Source of the DNA: Thermophilibacter mediterraneus
Lineage (GTDB): Bacteria > Actinomycetota > Coriobacteriia > Coriobacteriales > Atopobiaceae
Assembly (NCBI RefSeq): GCF_900119385.1
Contig: NZ_FPKO01000007.1
Span: 248,001 to 312,000 of the forward strand
Length of the DNA stretch: 64,000 bases
Direction: 5' to 3'
Each line of letters begins with the position of its first letter. The first letter of the stretch is position 1. Position numbers and translations under genes: made by a program. A model generated the notes under the pieces. It saw only the letters and a list, made by a program, of their open reading frames with translations, made no database searches and had not been told where the DNA came from. Positions 8,990 through 17,528 of this stretch are shown here, one piece after another.

Positions 8990-9862
8990 ATGCGCGGGGA
9001 GAAGGACGAGGGCTCCGCCGCCGGGGGCGCCCGGTGCGACGAGGACCGCGTCATCGAGGCGCGCGGCATCCGTCACGCCTACGTGCCCGCGCGCCCCGAC
9101 CTGCGCGACGTGGACCTCGACGTGCGCCGCGGGGAGCTCGTCGCCGTCGTCGGGGAGAACGGGTCGGGCAAGACGACGCTCGCCCGCCACCTCAACGCCC
9201 TCGTCGGGCTGCAGGCCGGGGCGCTTCGGGTGGCGGGGCTCGACGCGTCGGACCCGAGCACCCTCTGGGAGCTGCGCCGCGCCTGCGGGATGGTGTTCCA
9301 GAACCCCGAGAACCAGTTCGTGTCGTCCGTCGTGGGGGAGGACGTCGCCTTTGGCCCCGAGAACTTCGGAGCAGGGGGCGAGCGCGCCCGCGAGGCGGCC
9401 CTCGAGGCGCTCCGTGCCGTGGGGCTCGAGGGCTTCGAGCGGCGCGACGTGCACGCGCTCTCGGGCGGGCAGCAGCAGCGCGTCGCGCTCGCGGGGGTGC
9501 TCGCGAGCGGCCCGGAGGTCGTCGTCCTCGACGAGGCGACGTCCATGATCGACCCGCGGGGCCGCGACGAGCTCATGGCCGCCGTCGAGCGCGTCCGCCG
9601 CGAGCTCGGCGCCACCGTCGTCTGGGTGACGCACGACATGGAGCTCGCCGCGCGCGCGGACCGCGTGGTGGTCATGGGAGCGGGCGAGGTTCTCGCGTCG
9701 GGCGCCCCCGCGGACGTGCTGACCGACGCGGCGCTGCTCGAGCGCGCCGGCCTCGAGCAGCCCCTCGCGGCGCGCACGTGGGCGGAGCTCGTCCGCATGG
9801 GCGCCGCCGACGGTCCCGCCCCGGTCACGGTCGAGGGCCTGGTGAGCGCGCTGTGCGGGTGA
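8990..9862 (+). CDS. ecfA1: ECF transporter ATPase EcfA1
   Basis: A 290-residue ABC ATPase of the energy-coupling-factor type. Motifs are Walker A GENGSGKTT, the VFQNPENQF Q-loop typical of EcfA, signature LSGGQQQR, Walker B VVVLDEATS and the H-loop in WVTHDME. It powers vitamin or micronutrient uptake as part of A1-A2-T-S. The first 20 residues are an acidic extension without domain. Its TGA overlaps the following gene. An AT-rich stretch (ATAAAATAGG, about 8949-8958) upstream may be the -10 region. Confidence 0.92.
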   Translation: MRGEKDEGSAAGGARCDEDRVIEARGIRHAYVPARPDLRDVDLDVRRGELVAVVGENGSGKTTLARHLNALVGLQAGALRVAGLDASDPSTLWELRRACGMVFQNPENQFVSSVVGEDVAFGPENFGAGGERAREAALEALRAVGLEGFERRDVHALSGGQQQRVALAGVLASGPEVVVLDEATSMIDPRGRDELMAAVERVRRELGATVVWVTHDMELAARADRVVVMGAGEVLASGAPADVLTDAALLERAGLEQPLAARTWAELVRMGAADGPAPVTVEGLVSALCG

Positions 9863-10698
9863 CGCTCGACAAGGTCTGCGTCTCGTTCGAGGACGCCTCG
9901 GGAGGGCGCACCCGGGCGCTCGAGGGCGTCTCGCTCGAGTTCTCGGGCGGGGTCACCGGCCTCATGGGGCAGACCGGGTCCGGGAAGACCACCCTGCTCG
10001 AGGCCGTGGCCGGCGTGCTCGCCCCCGACTCGGGGAGGGTGCTCGCGGACGGCCTCGACGCGGCGCGGGGCGCGGGAGGGCGGCTCCTCGGCGCATCGGC
10101 GGGGCTCGTCTTCCAGATTCCCGAGCGCCAGTTCTTCGAGCCGACCGTGGAAGAGGAGGTCTCCTTCGGGCTCCGAGCGCGCGGGGCGTCCTCCTCCGAG
10201 GCCCGGGAGCGCTCCGCGTGGGCCCTCGACCTCATGGGGCTCTCGCTCGACGAGCTCGGTCGTCGCTCGCCGTTCGCCCTCTCCGGGGGCCAGCAGCGCC
10301 GCGTGGCCATCGCCTCCGTGCTCGCCGTTCGCCCGGCGCTCCTGCTCCTCGACGAGCCGACGGCGGGGCTCGACCCGCGGGCGCGCGAGGCGTGCCTTGC
10401 CGCGGTGCGCGCCGCGGCCGACGAGGGGGCAACCGTCGTCATGGCGAGCCACGACGCCAATGCGCTCGCAGAGGTCGCGGACCGCGTTGTGTGCCTCGAG
10501 GGCGGGCGCGTGACGCTCGACGGACCCGCCCGGGAGCTCCTGGGGGACGCGGCGCTCATGCGCGACCACGGGCTCGAGGCGTCGTGCGCGGCTCGCGCGG
10601 CGGCGGCGCTCAGGCGAGCGGGCGTCGCGGTGGAGGGGCTCCCCCTCGACGCGGAGGAGCTCGCCCGGGCCATCGTGCGGGGGAGGGGGCGCGCATGA
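9853..10698 (+). CDS. ecfA2: ECF transporter ATPase EcfA2
   Basis: About 280 residues. The reading frame starts at GTG 9853 or GTG 9859, both overlapping the ecfA1 stop; the second gives a GTGA overlap. Motifs are GQTGSGKTT, FQIPERQFFEPT (the EcfA Q-loop), LSGGQQRR, LLLLDEPTAGLD and the H-loop MASHDAN. The C-terminal region of about 60 residues is the usual EcfA2 extension. It heterodimerises with EcfA1 and couples to EcfT. The TGA overlaps the ecfT ATG. Confidence 0.92.
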   Translation: MRVTLDKVCVSFEDASGGRTRALEGVSLEFSGGVTGLMGQTGSGKTTLLEAVAGVLAPDSGRVLADGLDAARGAGGRLLGASAGLVFQIPERQFFEPTVEEEVSFGLRARGASSSEARERSAWALDLMGLSLDELGRRSPFALSGGQQRRVAIASVLAVRPALLLLDEPTAGLDPRAREACLAAVRAAADEGATVVMASHDANALAEVADRVVCLEGGRVTLDGPARELLGDAALMRDHGLEASCAARAAAALRRAGVAVEGLPLDAEELARAIVRGRGRA

Positions 10699-11417
10699 GG
10701 GCGATCGGGGGGTACGTGTGGGCCGACTCGCCGCTGCACCGCGCGCGGCCCGCGGCGAAGCTCGCCGGGCTTCTCGCCCTCGTGGCGCTCGTCGTCCTGG
10801 CGACGACGCCGCTCGAGCTGGCCCTCGTCGCCGCCCTCGTCGCCGCCCTCGTCGGCGTCTCGCGCGTGGGGTGGCGCGCGGCGGGTCGCGCGGCCTGGGG
10901 CCTTCGGTGGTTCCTGCTCGCGGTGCTGGTCATGAACGCGCTGCTCTTCAGCGCCGAGGATGCGCTCTGGGACCTGGGGCCGCTTCACCTCACGTGGGCG
11001 GGCCTCTCGCAGGGCGCGCGCGTCGTGGCGCGGACCCTGCTCGTCGTGGTCCTGGGCACGCTGCTCACCGCGACCACGCGCCCGCAGGAGCTCGTCGACG
11101 GGGTCCGCTCCGCCCTGCGCCCGCTCGCTCGCCTGGGCCTGCCCGTCGAGGCGGCGGCGCTCGCGGTGGGCGTGACCGTCCAGTTCGTGCCGACGCTGCT
11201 GCGCGAGAGCCGGCAGCTCATGCGTGCGCAGACTATACGTTGTGGTAGCGTCGCTTCTCATGGTATTATGCAACGCGTCGTCAGTTATGTGCGGCTGCTC
11301 GTGCCTATCTTCGTCTCCGCGCTCCGGCGCGCCGACGAGCTGTCCGTCGCCATGGAGGCGCGCGGGTACCGAATTTCCCCGGGGCGCCCGGCCGACCGCG
11401 GGGAGGAAAGGGAGTGA
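10695..11417 (+). CDS. ecfT: ECF transporter transmembrane coupling protein EcfT
   Basis: A 240-residue membrane protein with about five helices and the two coupling-helix motifs of EcfT: one around MRAQTIR (residues 175-181) and ADELSVAMEARGY near residue 222, whose Ala-Arg-Gly contacts the ATPases. It overlaps ecfA2 by four bases (ATGA). Codons between about 11231 and 11285 are unusually A/T-ending (ACT, ATA, TGT, TCT, CAT, ATT, TAT), unlike the rest of the gene. This patch also contains a good internal promoter match, listed separately. Confidence 0.9.
   Translation: MRAIGGYVWADSPLHRARPAAKLAGLLALVALVVLATTPLELALVAALVAALVGVSRVGWRAAGRAAWGLRWFLLAVLVMNALLFSAEDALWDLGPLHLTWAGLSQGARVVARTLLVVVLGTLLTATTRPQELVDGVRSALRPLARLGLPVEAAALAVGVTVQFVPTLLRESRQLMRAQTIRCGSVASHGIMQRVVSYVRLLVPIFVSALRRADELSVAMEARGYRISPGRPADRGEERE
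11240..11269 (+). promoter_or_regulatory. possible internal promoter inside ecfT for ecfS
   Basis: TTGTGG (11240-11245), an 18-bp spacer and TATTAT (11264-11269) lie inside the ecfT coding sequence, about 150 bp before the S component. The match sits exactly in the only run of A/T-ending codons of the gene, as if codon choice were bent to keep it. This is a sequence match only. Confidence 0.35.
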
Positions 11418-11422
11418 CGCCC

Positions 11423-11965
11423 ATGAGTCAGGTCAAGAGAATCGTCATCGCCGCGGTCTGCGCGGCCCTGTGCATCGTGCTGCCGATGGCCTTCCACTCC
11501 ATCCCCAACGCCGGGGCCACCTGGCTGCCCATGCACATCCCCGTCATGATTTCCGGCCTCGTCGCCGGTCCCGTCGCCGGTGCCGTGACGGGCATCCTGG
11601 GACCCGTGCTCTCCGGCGTCCTGACGGGCATGCCCCCGGCGCCGATGTTGCCTCCCATGACCTGCGAGCTCCTCACCTACGGCCTCGTCTCGGGGCTGCT
11701 CGCCAGGTACGTGCGCACCGGCCGCGTCACCGCCGACCTCTACATCTCGCTCGTCGGCGCCATGGTCGCGGGGCGCGTGGTCAACGGCGTGCTGCGCGCG
11801 CTGATCTTCTCGCCGGGCGCCTACTCGCTCGAGGCCTGGGTCGCCGCCTCCTTCGCGACGAGCCTCGTGGGCATCGTGCTGCAGCTCGCGGTGGTCGTGC
11901 CGATCGTGGTCTCGCTCGAGCGCGCCGGCCTCGTGCCGCCGCGCTACCCGGAGAAGAGCGCGTAG
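11423..11965 (+). CDS. ECF transporter substrate-binding S component
   Basis: A 180-residue, six-helix membrane protein with many Gly/Pro-rich turns (LPMHIPVMISGLVAGP, LTGMPPAPMLPPM), typical of ECF S components that bind the vitamin. The substrate is not recognisable. ATG 11423 is chosen; a GTG at 11414 overlapping the ecfT stop would add three residues. A GGGAGG-type site fits either. As the fourth gene of the cluster it makes this a dedicated (group I-like) ECF system. Confidence 0.85.
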   Translation: MSQVKRIVIAAVCAALCIVLPMAFHSIPNAGATWLPMHIPVMISGLVAGPVAGAVTGILGPVLSGVLTGMPPAPMLPPMTCELLTYGLVSGLLARYVRTGRVTADLYISLVGAMVAGRVVNGVLRALIFSPGAYSLEAWVAASFATSLVGIVLQLAVVVPIVVSLERAGLVPPRYPEKSA

Positions 11966-11979
11966 CCGAGGCACCGCCG

Positions 11980-12038
11980 CACCGAGACGCGCCCCGCGGG
12001 CCGCCCGGACGCCGGGTCCCGCGGGGCGCGTCTCGGTG
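11980..12038. terminator. bidirectional hairpin between convergent ecfS and dipeptidase
   Basis: A perfect 21-bp inverted repeat (11980-12000 and 12018-12038, arm beginning CACCGAGACGCGCCCCGC) with a 17-bp loop fills the convergent gap. There is no T-run, as is common in GC-rich actinobacteria. Position and symmetry suit termination in both directions. Confidence 0.7.
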
Positions 12039-12083
12039 TGCGCCCGCGCGAGGCGATTCCCCGCCTCCGGGGTCCCGCGAAGG

Positions 12084-13091
12084 CTACCCGCGCTCGACGC
12101 GCTCGAGGAACGCGAGCGCGTTGCCGGCGCAGAGCTTCGCCGTGACCGTCTCCCCGAAGCGGCGCTCGAGCATCTCCTGGAACGCGGGCATGCTCCGCGC
12201 CCCGTCGAGAAAGCCGGGGACGTCGGTGCCGTCATAGTCGCTCCCGAGCGCCACCGCGTCCTCGCCCCCGAGATCGAGCCAGTGCTCGACGTGGGCAGCG
12301 ACGTCGTCGAAGTCGGGGTCGACGCCGTCCTCGCGAATGAAGTCGCGGCAGTAGTTGAGGCCGACGACGCCCCCGCGCTCGCAGATCGCGCGGAACTGGT
12401 CGTCGGTGAGGTTCCTGGGGTGGCCGCAGACCGCCCGCGAGTTCGAGTGGCTCGCCGCGAAGGGGCGCGTGGCGTGCGCGCACACGTCGGCGAAGCACTC
12501 GTCGTTGAGGTGGGAGACGTCGAGCGCCATGCCCGCCCGCTCCATGAGCGAGATCGCCTCGACCCCGGCGGGCGTCAGCCCGTCGTGCGAGTCGTGTCCG
12601 CTCGCGAGCGGCCCCGAGGCGTTCCACGAGAGCGATGCCATGACGACCCCGCGTCGCGCGAGCCGCTCGACGAGGCCGGGGTCGGCGGCGAACATCCGCG
12701 CGTTCTCGATGGTGCGCACCGCGACGAACCCTCCCGCGGCGAGGCCGGCGCGAATCTCATCGACGGAGGAGGCGAGGCGGGCCGCCCCCGCGCTCGCCGC
12801 GACCTCCCGCTCGACGTAGCCGAGGACGTGGTCGCCAAAGCGGGCGGCCTGCTCGGGGTCGAGCTGGTCGGGGACGAAGCACGCCATGCACTGGGCCCAG
12901 GGCGTGCCGACCGTCGCCTCGATCGAGAGGTGGCAGTGGTTACGCGCGAGCCGCTCGCAGCCCGCCGGGTCGGCCTCGTCCTCGGGGCCGTAGTAGTCCA
13001 TCTTGCAGGTGGCACGGATGTCGGCGGGAAGGGTGTGCCACGACAGGCGGTCAGCCGTGTCGCAGTGCAGGTCAAAGACGGGATGGGGCAT
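12084..13091 (-). CDS. membrane dipeptidase family (peptidase M19)
   Basis: A 335-residue zinc dipeptidase of the renal dipeptidase fold. The metal ligands are visible as the HxD motif in DLHCDT near the N-terminus, a glutamate in RTIENAR, and histidines in ASHSNSRAVCGHPRN; LGSDYDG near residue 290 is the conserved C-terminal aspartate motif. M19 enzymes cleave dipeptides, often with a C-terminal D-residue. There is no signal peptide, so it acts in the cytoplasm. ATG 13091 follows AAGGAGCGACAG. Confidence 0.88.
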   Translation of the reverse strand: MPHPVFDLHCDTADRLSWHTLPADIRATCKMDYYGPEDEADPAGCERLARNHCHLSIEATVGTPWAQCMACFVPDQLDPEQAARFGDHVLGYVEREVAASAGAARLASSVDEIRAGLAAGGFVAVRTIENARMFAADPGLVERLARRGVVMASLSWNASGPLASGHDSHDGLTPAGVEAISLMERAGMALDVSHLNDECFADVCAHATRPFAASHSNSRAVCGHPRNLTDDQFRAICERGGVVGLNYCRDFIREDGVDPDFDDVAAHVEHWLDLGGEDAVALGSDYDGTDVPGFLDGARSMPAFQEMLERRFGETVTAKLCAGNALAFLERVERG

Positions 13092-13229
13092 CTGTCGCTC
13101 CTTTGGACTCGGGTGCGCGGGAAAGTCTATCACTGTCACGGGCGCGCGAGGGGCCCCGGCGACTCGGCCAGGAGGGTCTTCTCGTGCGCTCGTGACGAGG
13201 GGTGGGAAGCGGGCCGTCCGCCGTCCGCC

Positions 13230-14438
13230 TCACGCCCTGCGTCCCGCACGCTGGAGTTCGGGCCCCAGCCAGCAGACGCACAGCAGGGCTCCCGCCGATG
13301 CCACGGCGCCGCCGACCGCACCCACAAGGGCGATGCCGGGGCCGTCGCACACGACGCCTCCCACGACCGACCCCAGGCCGATCCCGACGTTGAAGAGACC
13401 CGAGAAGACGGACATGGCCACGGGAGAGGCCTCCTCGGAGGTCGTGCGGATGACCTCCGCTTGGGCTGCCACGTTGAATGCCGTGGCGGAGGCCCCCCAG
13501 ACGATGCAGCAGACAAACGGCCCTGCGGGCCATCCGCAGAGCGGCGCGAGCGCGAGCAGGGCAACGGTGATTCCCATCATGGCGGCCGAGAGAAAGGCCG
13601 TGCGATGCGCATCGAAGAGGCGCGCGAAGAGCCAGCTGCCGGCCAGCCCCGCCACGCCAAAGACGGTGAGCGCACCGGTGATGAGCCCGTCCGGCAGGGC
13701 TGCGACTTGCTGAAGGAAGGGCTCGATGTAGCTGTAGGCGGTGTAGTAGCCCGTGGCAAAGAGGACGGTCGCCACGTAGAGGCCCACGAGCGCGCGGTTG
13801 CGACCAAGCTCGGGAAGGCGGGAGATGCCGAACGGCTCGCCCTTCTGAAGGCGCGGGAAGAAGGCGGCGAGCCCGGCGAGCGCCACGAGGCCCATCGCGC
13901 ACACGCACGCGAAGGCCATGCGCCAGCCAAGGGCGATACCCAGGGCGCGACCAAGCGGAAGCCCGAAGATCATGGCGACGGAGGTTCCCGTGACGATCAT
14001 GGACATGGCGAGCGAGGAGTGCTCCGGTGCCGCCACGCGTACGGCGAAGGGGGACGCCACGGACCAGAAGACGGCGTGGGAGGCTGCCACCATGAGTCGC
14101 GCCATCACGAGCAGCTCGAAGGTGGGGGCAAGGGCCGAGGCGACCTGGCCTGCGCAGAAGAGGGTGAGCACCGCGGTGATGATCGCCTTGGGAGAGACGC
14201 GGCTCGCCACCATCATGAGAGGGAGCGAGAGCGCCGCGACCGCCCAGGCATAAAGGGAGATCATCATGCCCGCGCCGGACTCGGAGAGCCCGAAGGCCCC
14301 CGCTATGTCCGTCAGAAGCCCTATGGGTACGAACTCCGACGTGTTAAGGAGAAACGCGGAGAGCGTGAGGGCCAGGAGCGGTAGGAGCTCCCGGACGGGC
14401 ACGGACGCCCGGAGCGGGTTGGGAGTGGGGGAGGTCAC
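13230..14438 (-). CDS. MFS exporter, SotB/YdeA-like
   Basis: A 402-residue twelve-helix major facilitator with the N-terminal LLNTSEFVPIGLL signature of the sugar/drug efflux (SotB, AraJ) subgroup and the R-x-x-x-A-x-x-H-A-V-F-W segment in helix 4. GTG 14438 is chosen because GAGAGGA lies 8 bp upstream; the longer frame to 14507 has no such site. Substrate is unknown. An AT-rich leader upstream (14480-14600) is the likely promoter region. Confidence 0.85.
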   Translation of the reverse strand: MTSPTPNPLRASVPVRELLPLLALTLSAFLLNTSEFVPIGLLTDIAGAFGLSESGAGMMISLYAWAVAALSLPLMMVASRVSPKAIITAVLTLFCAGQVASALAPTFELLVMARLMVAASHAVFWSVASPFAVRVAAPEHSSLAMSMIVTGTSVAMIFGLPLGRALGIALGWRMAFACVCAMGLVALAGLAAFFPRLQKGEPFGISRLPELGRNRALVGLYVATVLFATGYYTAYSYIEPFLQQVAALPDGLITGALTVFGVAGLAGSWLFARLFDAHRTAFLSAAMMGITVALLALAPLCGWPAGPFVCCIVWGASATAFNVAAQAEVIRTTSEEASPVAMSVFSGLFNVGIGLGSVVGGVVCDGPGIALVGAVGGAVASAGALLCVCWLGPELQRAGRRA

Positions 14439-14616
14439 GGCACGTCCTCTCTGGCAGGTCAGGACGCGCCTAGTGTAGCTCAGTCGCCAGAGAGCGTATA
14501 CGCGCAAAATGATAGATACTATGACAATATGCTAGTATTTCTCGTACTCACGTTATATTTTGACACATGGAATACGATGTCTTGTGCAGGTAACTGGCGA
14601 GAAGGGCTGGTGACAC

Positions 14617-14666
14617 GCGCCCCCGGCGTCCCGGACCCTGCGCAGGGGCCGGGACGCCGGGGGCGC
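14617..14666. terminator. terminator hairpin downstream of the 134-residue membrane protein
   Basis: Eighteen perfectly paired bases, 14617-14634 with 14649-14666 (arm GCGCCCCCGGCGTCCCGG), enclose a 14-bp loop that is itself a palindrome around CCCTGCGCAGGG. The structure lies 10 bp after the stop of the minus-strand gene ending at 14676. No T-run. Confidence 0.7.
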
Positions 14667-14675
14667 ACTCGGGCC

Positions 14676-15080
14676 CTAGCGCTGCGCCTGCTCGTCCACC
14701 TTGCCGGAGAGGACGACGCAGCCCACGGCGAGCGCGAGCGCAGCGACGGCCGCCACGAGCGTCGCGACGTCCGGCCCGTCGGGACGCGCGGCCGACGCCG
14801 CCGCTCCCGCGGCGGCCAGCACGGCCACCACGACGCCCGGCACCTTGACGGCTCCCGCGCGTCGGGGCGTGTTGGCCCCCCGGATGCCCGCCCCGGAGAG
14901 CAGGAGCCCCAGCGCGCCCTCCGCAACGCCCCAGACGCCCAGGCCGAGCGACCACGCCTGGAGGTCCGCCGCGGCGGAGCCGGAGCCGAGCAGGGCCGTC
15001 ACGCCCAGGACGACGCAGGCGACGGCGCAGACGACGAGCAGGAAGCAGAGGATCTTGAGGATCTTGCGCTCTTGGGACAT
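14676..15080 (-). CDS. four-helix membrane protein, unknown
   Basis: A 134-residue, Ala/Val-rich protein with four predicted helices (about residues 8-30, 40-62, 78-98, 104-124) and a basic N-terminus. No family recognised. The start has a perfect AGGAGG site 5 bp upstream. It is divergent from the ligase gene, and a TATAGT -10-like hexamer on this strand lies near 15119-15124. Confidence 0.7.
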   Translation of the reverse strand: MSQERKILKILCFLLVVCAVACVVLGVTALLGSGSAAADLQAWSLGLGVWGVAEGALGLLLSGAGIRGANTPRRAGAVKVPGVVVAVLAAAGAAASAARPDGPDVATLVAAVAALALAVGCVVLSGKVDEQAQR

Positions 15081-15151
15081 GGTTCCTCCTTATGGAGACA
15101 CGTTCTTCTCGGCCCCTCAACTATACCGCGCCGCCCGACGCCCCACATCTC

Positions 15152-15157
15152 TATAAT
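15152..15157 (+). promoter_or_regulatory. -10 hexamer upstream of ligase
   Basis: A perfect TATAAT occurs 33 bp before the ligase ATG. No clear -35 hexamer is seen at the usual distance. Confidence 0.5.
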
Positions 15158-15190
15158 GGGCGCACGTCATTTCCCGTTTGGAGGATCAAC

Positions 15191-16234
15191 ATGACCAGGG
15201 TGGCTCTTATATTCGGCGGCGTGTCCACCGAGCACGACATCTCCTGCAGGTCCGCGGACAACGTCGCCTCGGCGCTCGGCGACCGCTGCGACCTCGTCCT
15301 CATTGGCATCACGCGTGAGGGGCGCTGGCTCCGCTACTCCGGCGACCCGTCGGAGCTGACGGCGGGCTGGGAGGGGCACGACTGCGTGCCCGTCGCGCTC
15401 GTGCCGGGGGCGGGGCTCGTCGAGCTCGGAGAGGGCGCGCCGCGCCGCCTCCCGGTTGACGTCGCGCTGCCGGTGCTGCACGGCCAGGGCGGCGAGGACG
15501 GCACGGTCCAGGGCGCCCTCGAGGTCGCGGGCGTGCCGTACGTGGGCTGCGGAGTCATGGCGAGCGCCGTGTGCATGGACAAGGACGCCGCGCACCGCCT
15601 CGCCGCCTCCGCGGGGGTGCGCTCCCCGCGCTGCGAGGTGCTCTGGCGCGGCTGCTCCGACGAGGAGCGCGCCGCCGCGGCGCGGTCCTGCGGCGGATTC
15701 CCCGTCTTCGTGAAGCCCGCGCGCGGGGGCTCCTCGATCGGCGTGTCGCGCGCCGCGGACGAGGCCGCCTACGCGGCCGCCCTCGACGCCGCCTTCGAGC
15801 TCGACGAGAAGGTCGCCGTGGAGGAGGCGATCGTCGGCGTCGAGGTTGGCTGCGCCATCGTGGGCGACGCGGTCCGCGGCACCTGGATGGGCGAGCCCGA
15901 CGAGATCGTGGTGCCCGACGACGGCTTCTTCCGCATCCACCTCGAGAAGGACCCCGGGGCCAACACCGAGCTGCGCTGCCCCGCGGAGCTGAGCGCCGAC
16001 GAGCTTGCGCGCGTGCGCGACGCGGGCACCGCCGTCTACGAGGCGCTCGGCTGCGAGGGGCTGGCCCGCGTCGATCTCTTCGTCACGCCCGGGGGCGAGG
16101 TCGTCTTCAACGAGGTCAACTCGATGCCTGGCCTCACGCGCTACTCGCGCTTCCCGCAGATGATGCGCGTCGCGGGCCACGAGCTCGGCGACGTGCTCAT
16201 GGGGATCGTCGAGGACCGCCTGGCGCGCGCCTAG
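15191..16234 (+). CDS. ddl: D-alanine--D-Ala/D-lactate ligase, VanA-type
   Basis: A 347-residue ATP-grasp ligase that makes the D-Ala-D-X end of the peptidoglycan precursor in the cytoplasm. It follows VanA more closely than housekeeping Ddl: EHDISCRSA, LHGQGGEDGTVQG, VGCGVMASAVCMDK, KPARGGSS, GEPDEI, and an omega-loop FFRIHLEKDPG. His250 in FRIH aligns with VanA His244, the residue that favours D-lactate, where ordinary ligases have a tyrosine region (YDYEAKY). The ATG follows GGAGGATCAAC. No vanH (lactate dehydrogenase), vanX or vanRS is nearby, so the physiological product is uncertain. Confidence 0.9.
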   Translation: MTRVALIFGGVSTEHDISCRSADNVASALGDRCDLVLIGITREGRWLRYSGDPSELTAGWEGHDCVPVALVPGAGLVELGEGAPRRLPVDVALPVLHGQGGEDGTVQGALEVAGVPYVGCGVMASAVCMDKDAAHRLAASAGVRSPRCEVLWRGCSDEERAAAARSCGGFPVFVKPARGGSSIGVSRAADEAAYAAALDAAFELDEKVAVEEAIVGVEVGCAIVGDAVRGTWMGEPDEIVVPDDGFFRIHLEKDPGANTELRCPAELSADELARVRDAGTAVYEALGCEGLARVDLFVTPGGEVVFNEVNSMPGLTRYSRFPQMMRVAGHELGDVLMGIVEDRLARA

Positions 16235-16256
16235 CGCCCGTTGCGAGGGGGAGCAG

Positions 16257-17489
16257 ATGCTGAAGAGGGCGATGACGAGCCGGCGCGGCGCCCTTGTCGC
16301 GGCGACGTCGTGCCTGGGGCTCGCCCTGGGCGCGTGCGCGGGCGAGCCCGGCGTCGACGGCGCCGACCCGGATGCGGGGGAGAGGGACCGGGAGGTCCCG
16401 GTGCGCGACCTCGACGCGACGCGCCCGGACGACGGCGCCGACGCCTCGGAGGTCGACCGCGTCGTCTCGGGCATGACGCTCGAGCAGAAGGTGGCGCAGC
16501 TCTTCGTCGTCCAGCCGGAGGCGCTCACGGGCGTGGGCGTGCAGGTCGCAGCGGGAGAGGCCACCCGGAGGGCGCTCGAGTCTATGCCGGTGGGCGGCAT
16601 CTGCTACTTTGCGGCAAACCTCCTCGACGCCGACCAGACGCGCGAGATGCTCTCGAACACCGCGCGCTACTCCGAGGAGCTCACGGGCCTCCCGCCCTTC
16701 CTGTGCGTCGACGAGGAGGGGGGCACCGTCTCCCGCGTGGGCGGCAACCCCGGCTTTGGCGTCGACAACGTGGGCGACATGCGCGACGTGGGGTCAACCG
16801 GGGACGCGGGGTACGCCCGCGAGGTCGCGCTGCACGTCGGCACCTATCTGAGCGCCCTCGGCTTCAACGTCGACTTCGCCCCCGACGCCGACATCGCGAG
16901 CAACCCCGCCGGCACGATGGGGCGGCGCTCCTTCGGCACCACGGCGGACGCGGTCGCCCCGATGGTCGCGGCTCAGGTCGAGGGCTTCTCCGAGGCCGGG
17001 GTGCTCTGCGCCGCCAAGCACTTCCCGGGCATCGGGGGCGCCGCCGGGGACTCGCACGACGGGCGCATCTACTCCGAGAGGACCCTCGACGAGATGCGCG
17101 CGGAGGAGCTTCGGCCCTTCGTCGCCGCCATCGAGGCGGGCGTGCCGTTCGTGATGGTGGGGCACCTCTCGACGCCCGCCGTCACCGGCGACGACGACCC
17201 CGCCACGCTCTCCAGCGAGATTGTGAGCGACCTGCTGCGCGACGAGCTCGGCTACGAGGGGATCATCATCACCGACTCCATGGCCATGGGTGCCGCGACC
17301 GACTCGCTGCCGGCGGGGCGCCTCGGCGTCGAGCCGCTCCTCGCCGGCGTGGACATGGTGCTCATGCCCGCGGACCTCGAGGAGGCCTACCAGGGCGTCC
17401 TGGACGCCGTCGCCTCCGGCGAGCTCTCCGAGGAGAGGATCGACGAGTCCGTGCGCCGCGTGGTCGCGACCAAGCTCGAGCGCCTCTAG
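16257..17489 (+). CDS. family-3 glycoside hydrolase lipoprotein (NagZ-like)
   Basis: A 410-residue protein. A lipobox LALGAC places the lipidated cysteine at residue 27, so it is anchored outside the membrane. The GH3 domain shows DEEGG near residue 155, KHFPG followed by GDSHDG (the NagZ-type acid/base dyad loop) and IITDSM with the nucleophile aspartate near residue 340. Family members remove N-acetylglucosamine from muropeptides or chitobiose. It lies 22 bp after the ligase and may share its transcript. The start follows GAGGGGGAGC. Confidence 0.88.
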   Translation: MLKRAMTSRRGALVAATSCLGLALGACAGEPGVDGADPDAGERDREVPVRDLDATRPDDGADASEVDRVVSGMTLEQKVAQLFVVQPEALTGVGVQVAAGEATRRALESMPVGGICYFAANLLDADQTREMLSNTARYSEELTGLPPFLCVDEEGGTVSRVGGNPGFGVDNVGDMRDVGSTGDAGYAREVALHVGTYLSALGFNVDFAPDADIASNPAGTMGRRSFGTTADAVAPMVAAQVEGFSEAGVLCAAKHFPGIGGAAGDSHDGRIYSERTLDEMRAEELRPFVAAIEAGVPFVMVGHLSTPAVTGDDDPATLSSEIVSDLLRDELGYEGIIITDSMAMGAATDSLPAGRLGVEPLLAGVDMVLMPADLEEAYQGVLDAVASGELSEERIDESVRRVVATKLERL

Positions 17490-17528
17490 GGCGCGCCGGG
17501 GCCTGCCGCCGGGGTCGCGTGTCGGAAG

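Noticed and set aside
12084-13091. M19 dipeptidase as a VanX partner of the VanA-type ligase
   Set aside because: VanX belongs to peptidase M15 with different motifs, and this gene is neither adjacent to nor co-oriented with the ligase.
14439-14675. Small ORF in the AT-rich gap before the MFS gene
   Set aside because: No ribosome site, no protein-like composition; the region looks like promoter DNA followed by a terminator.
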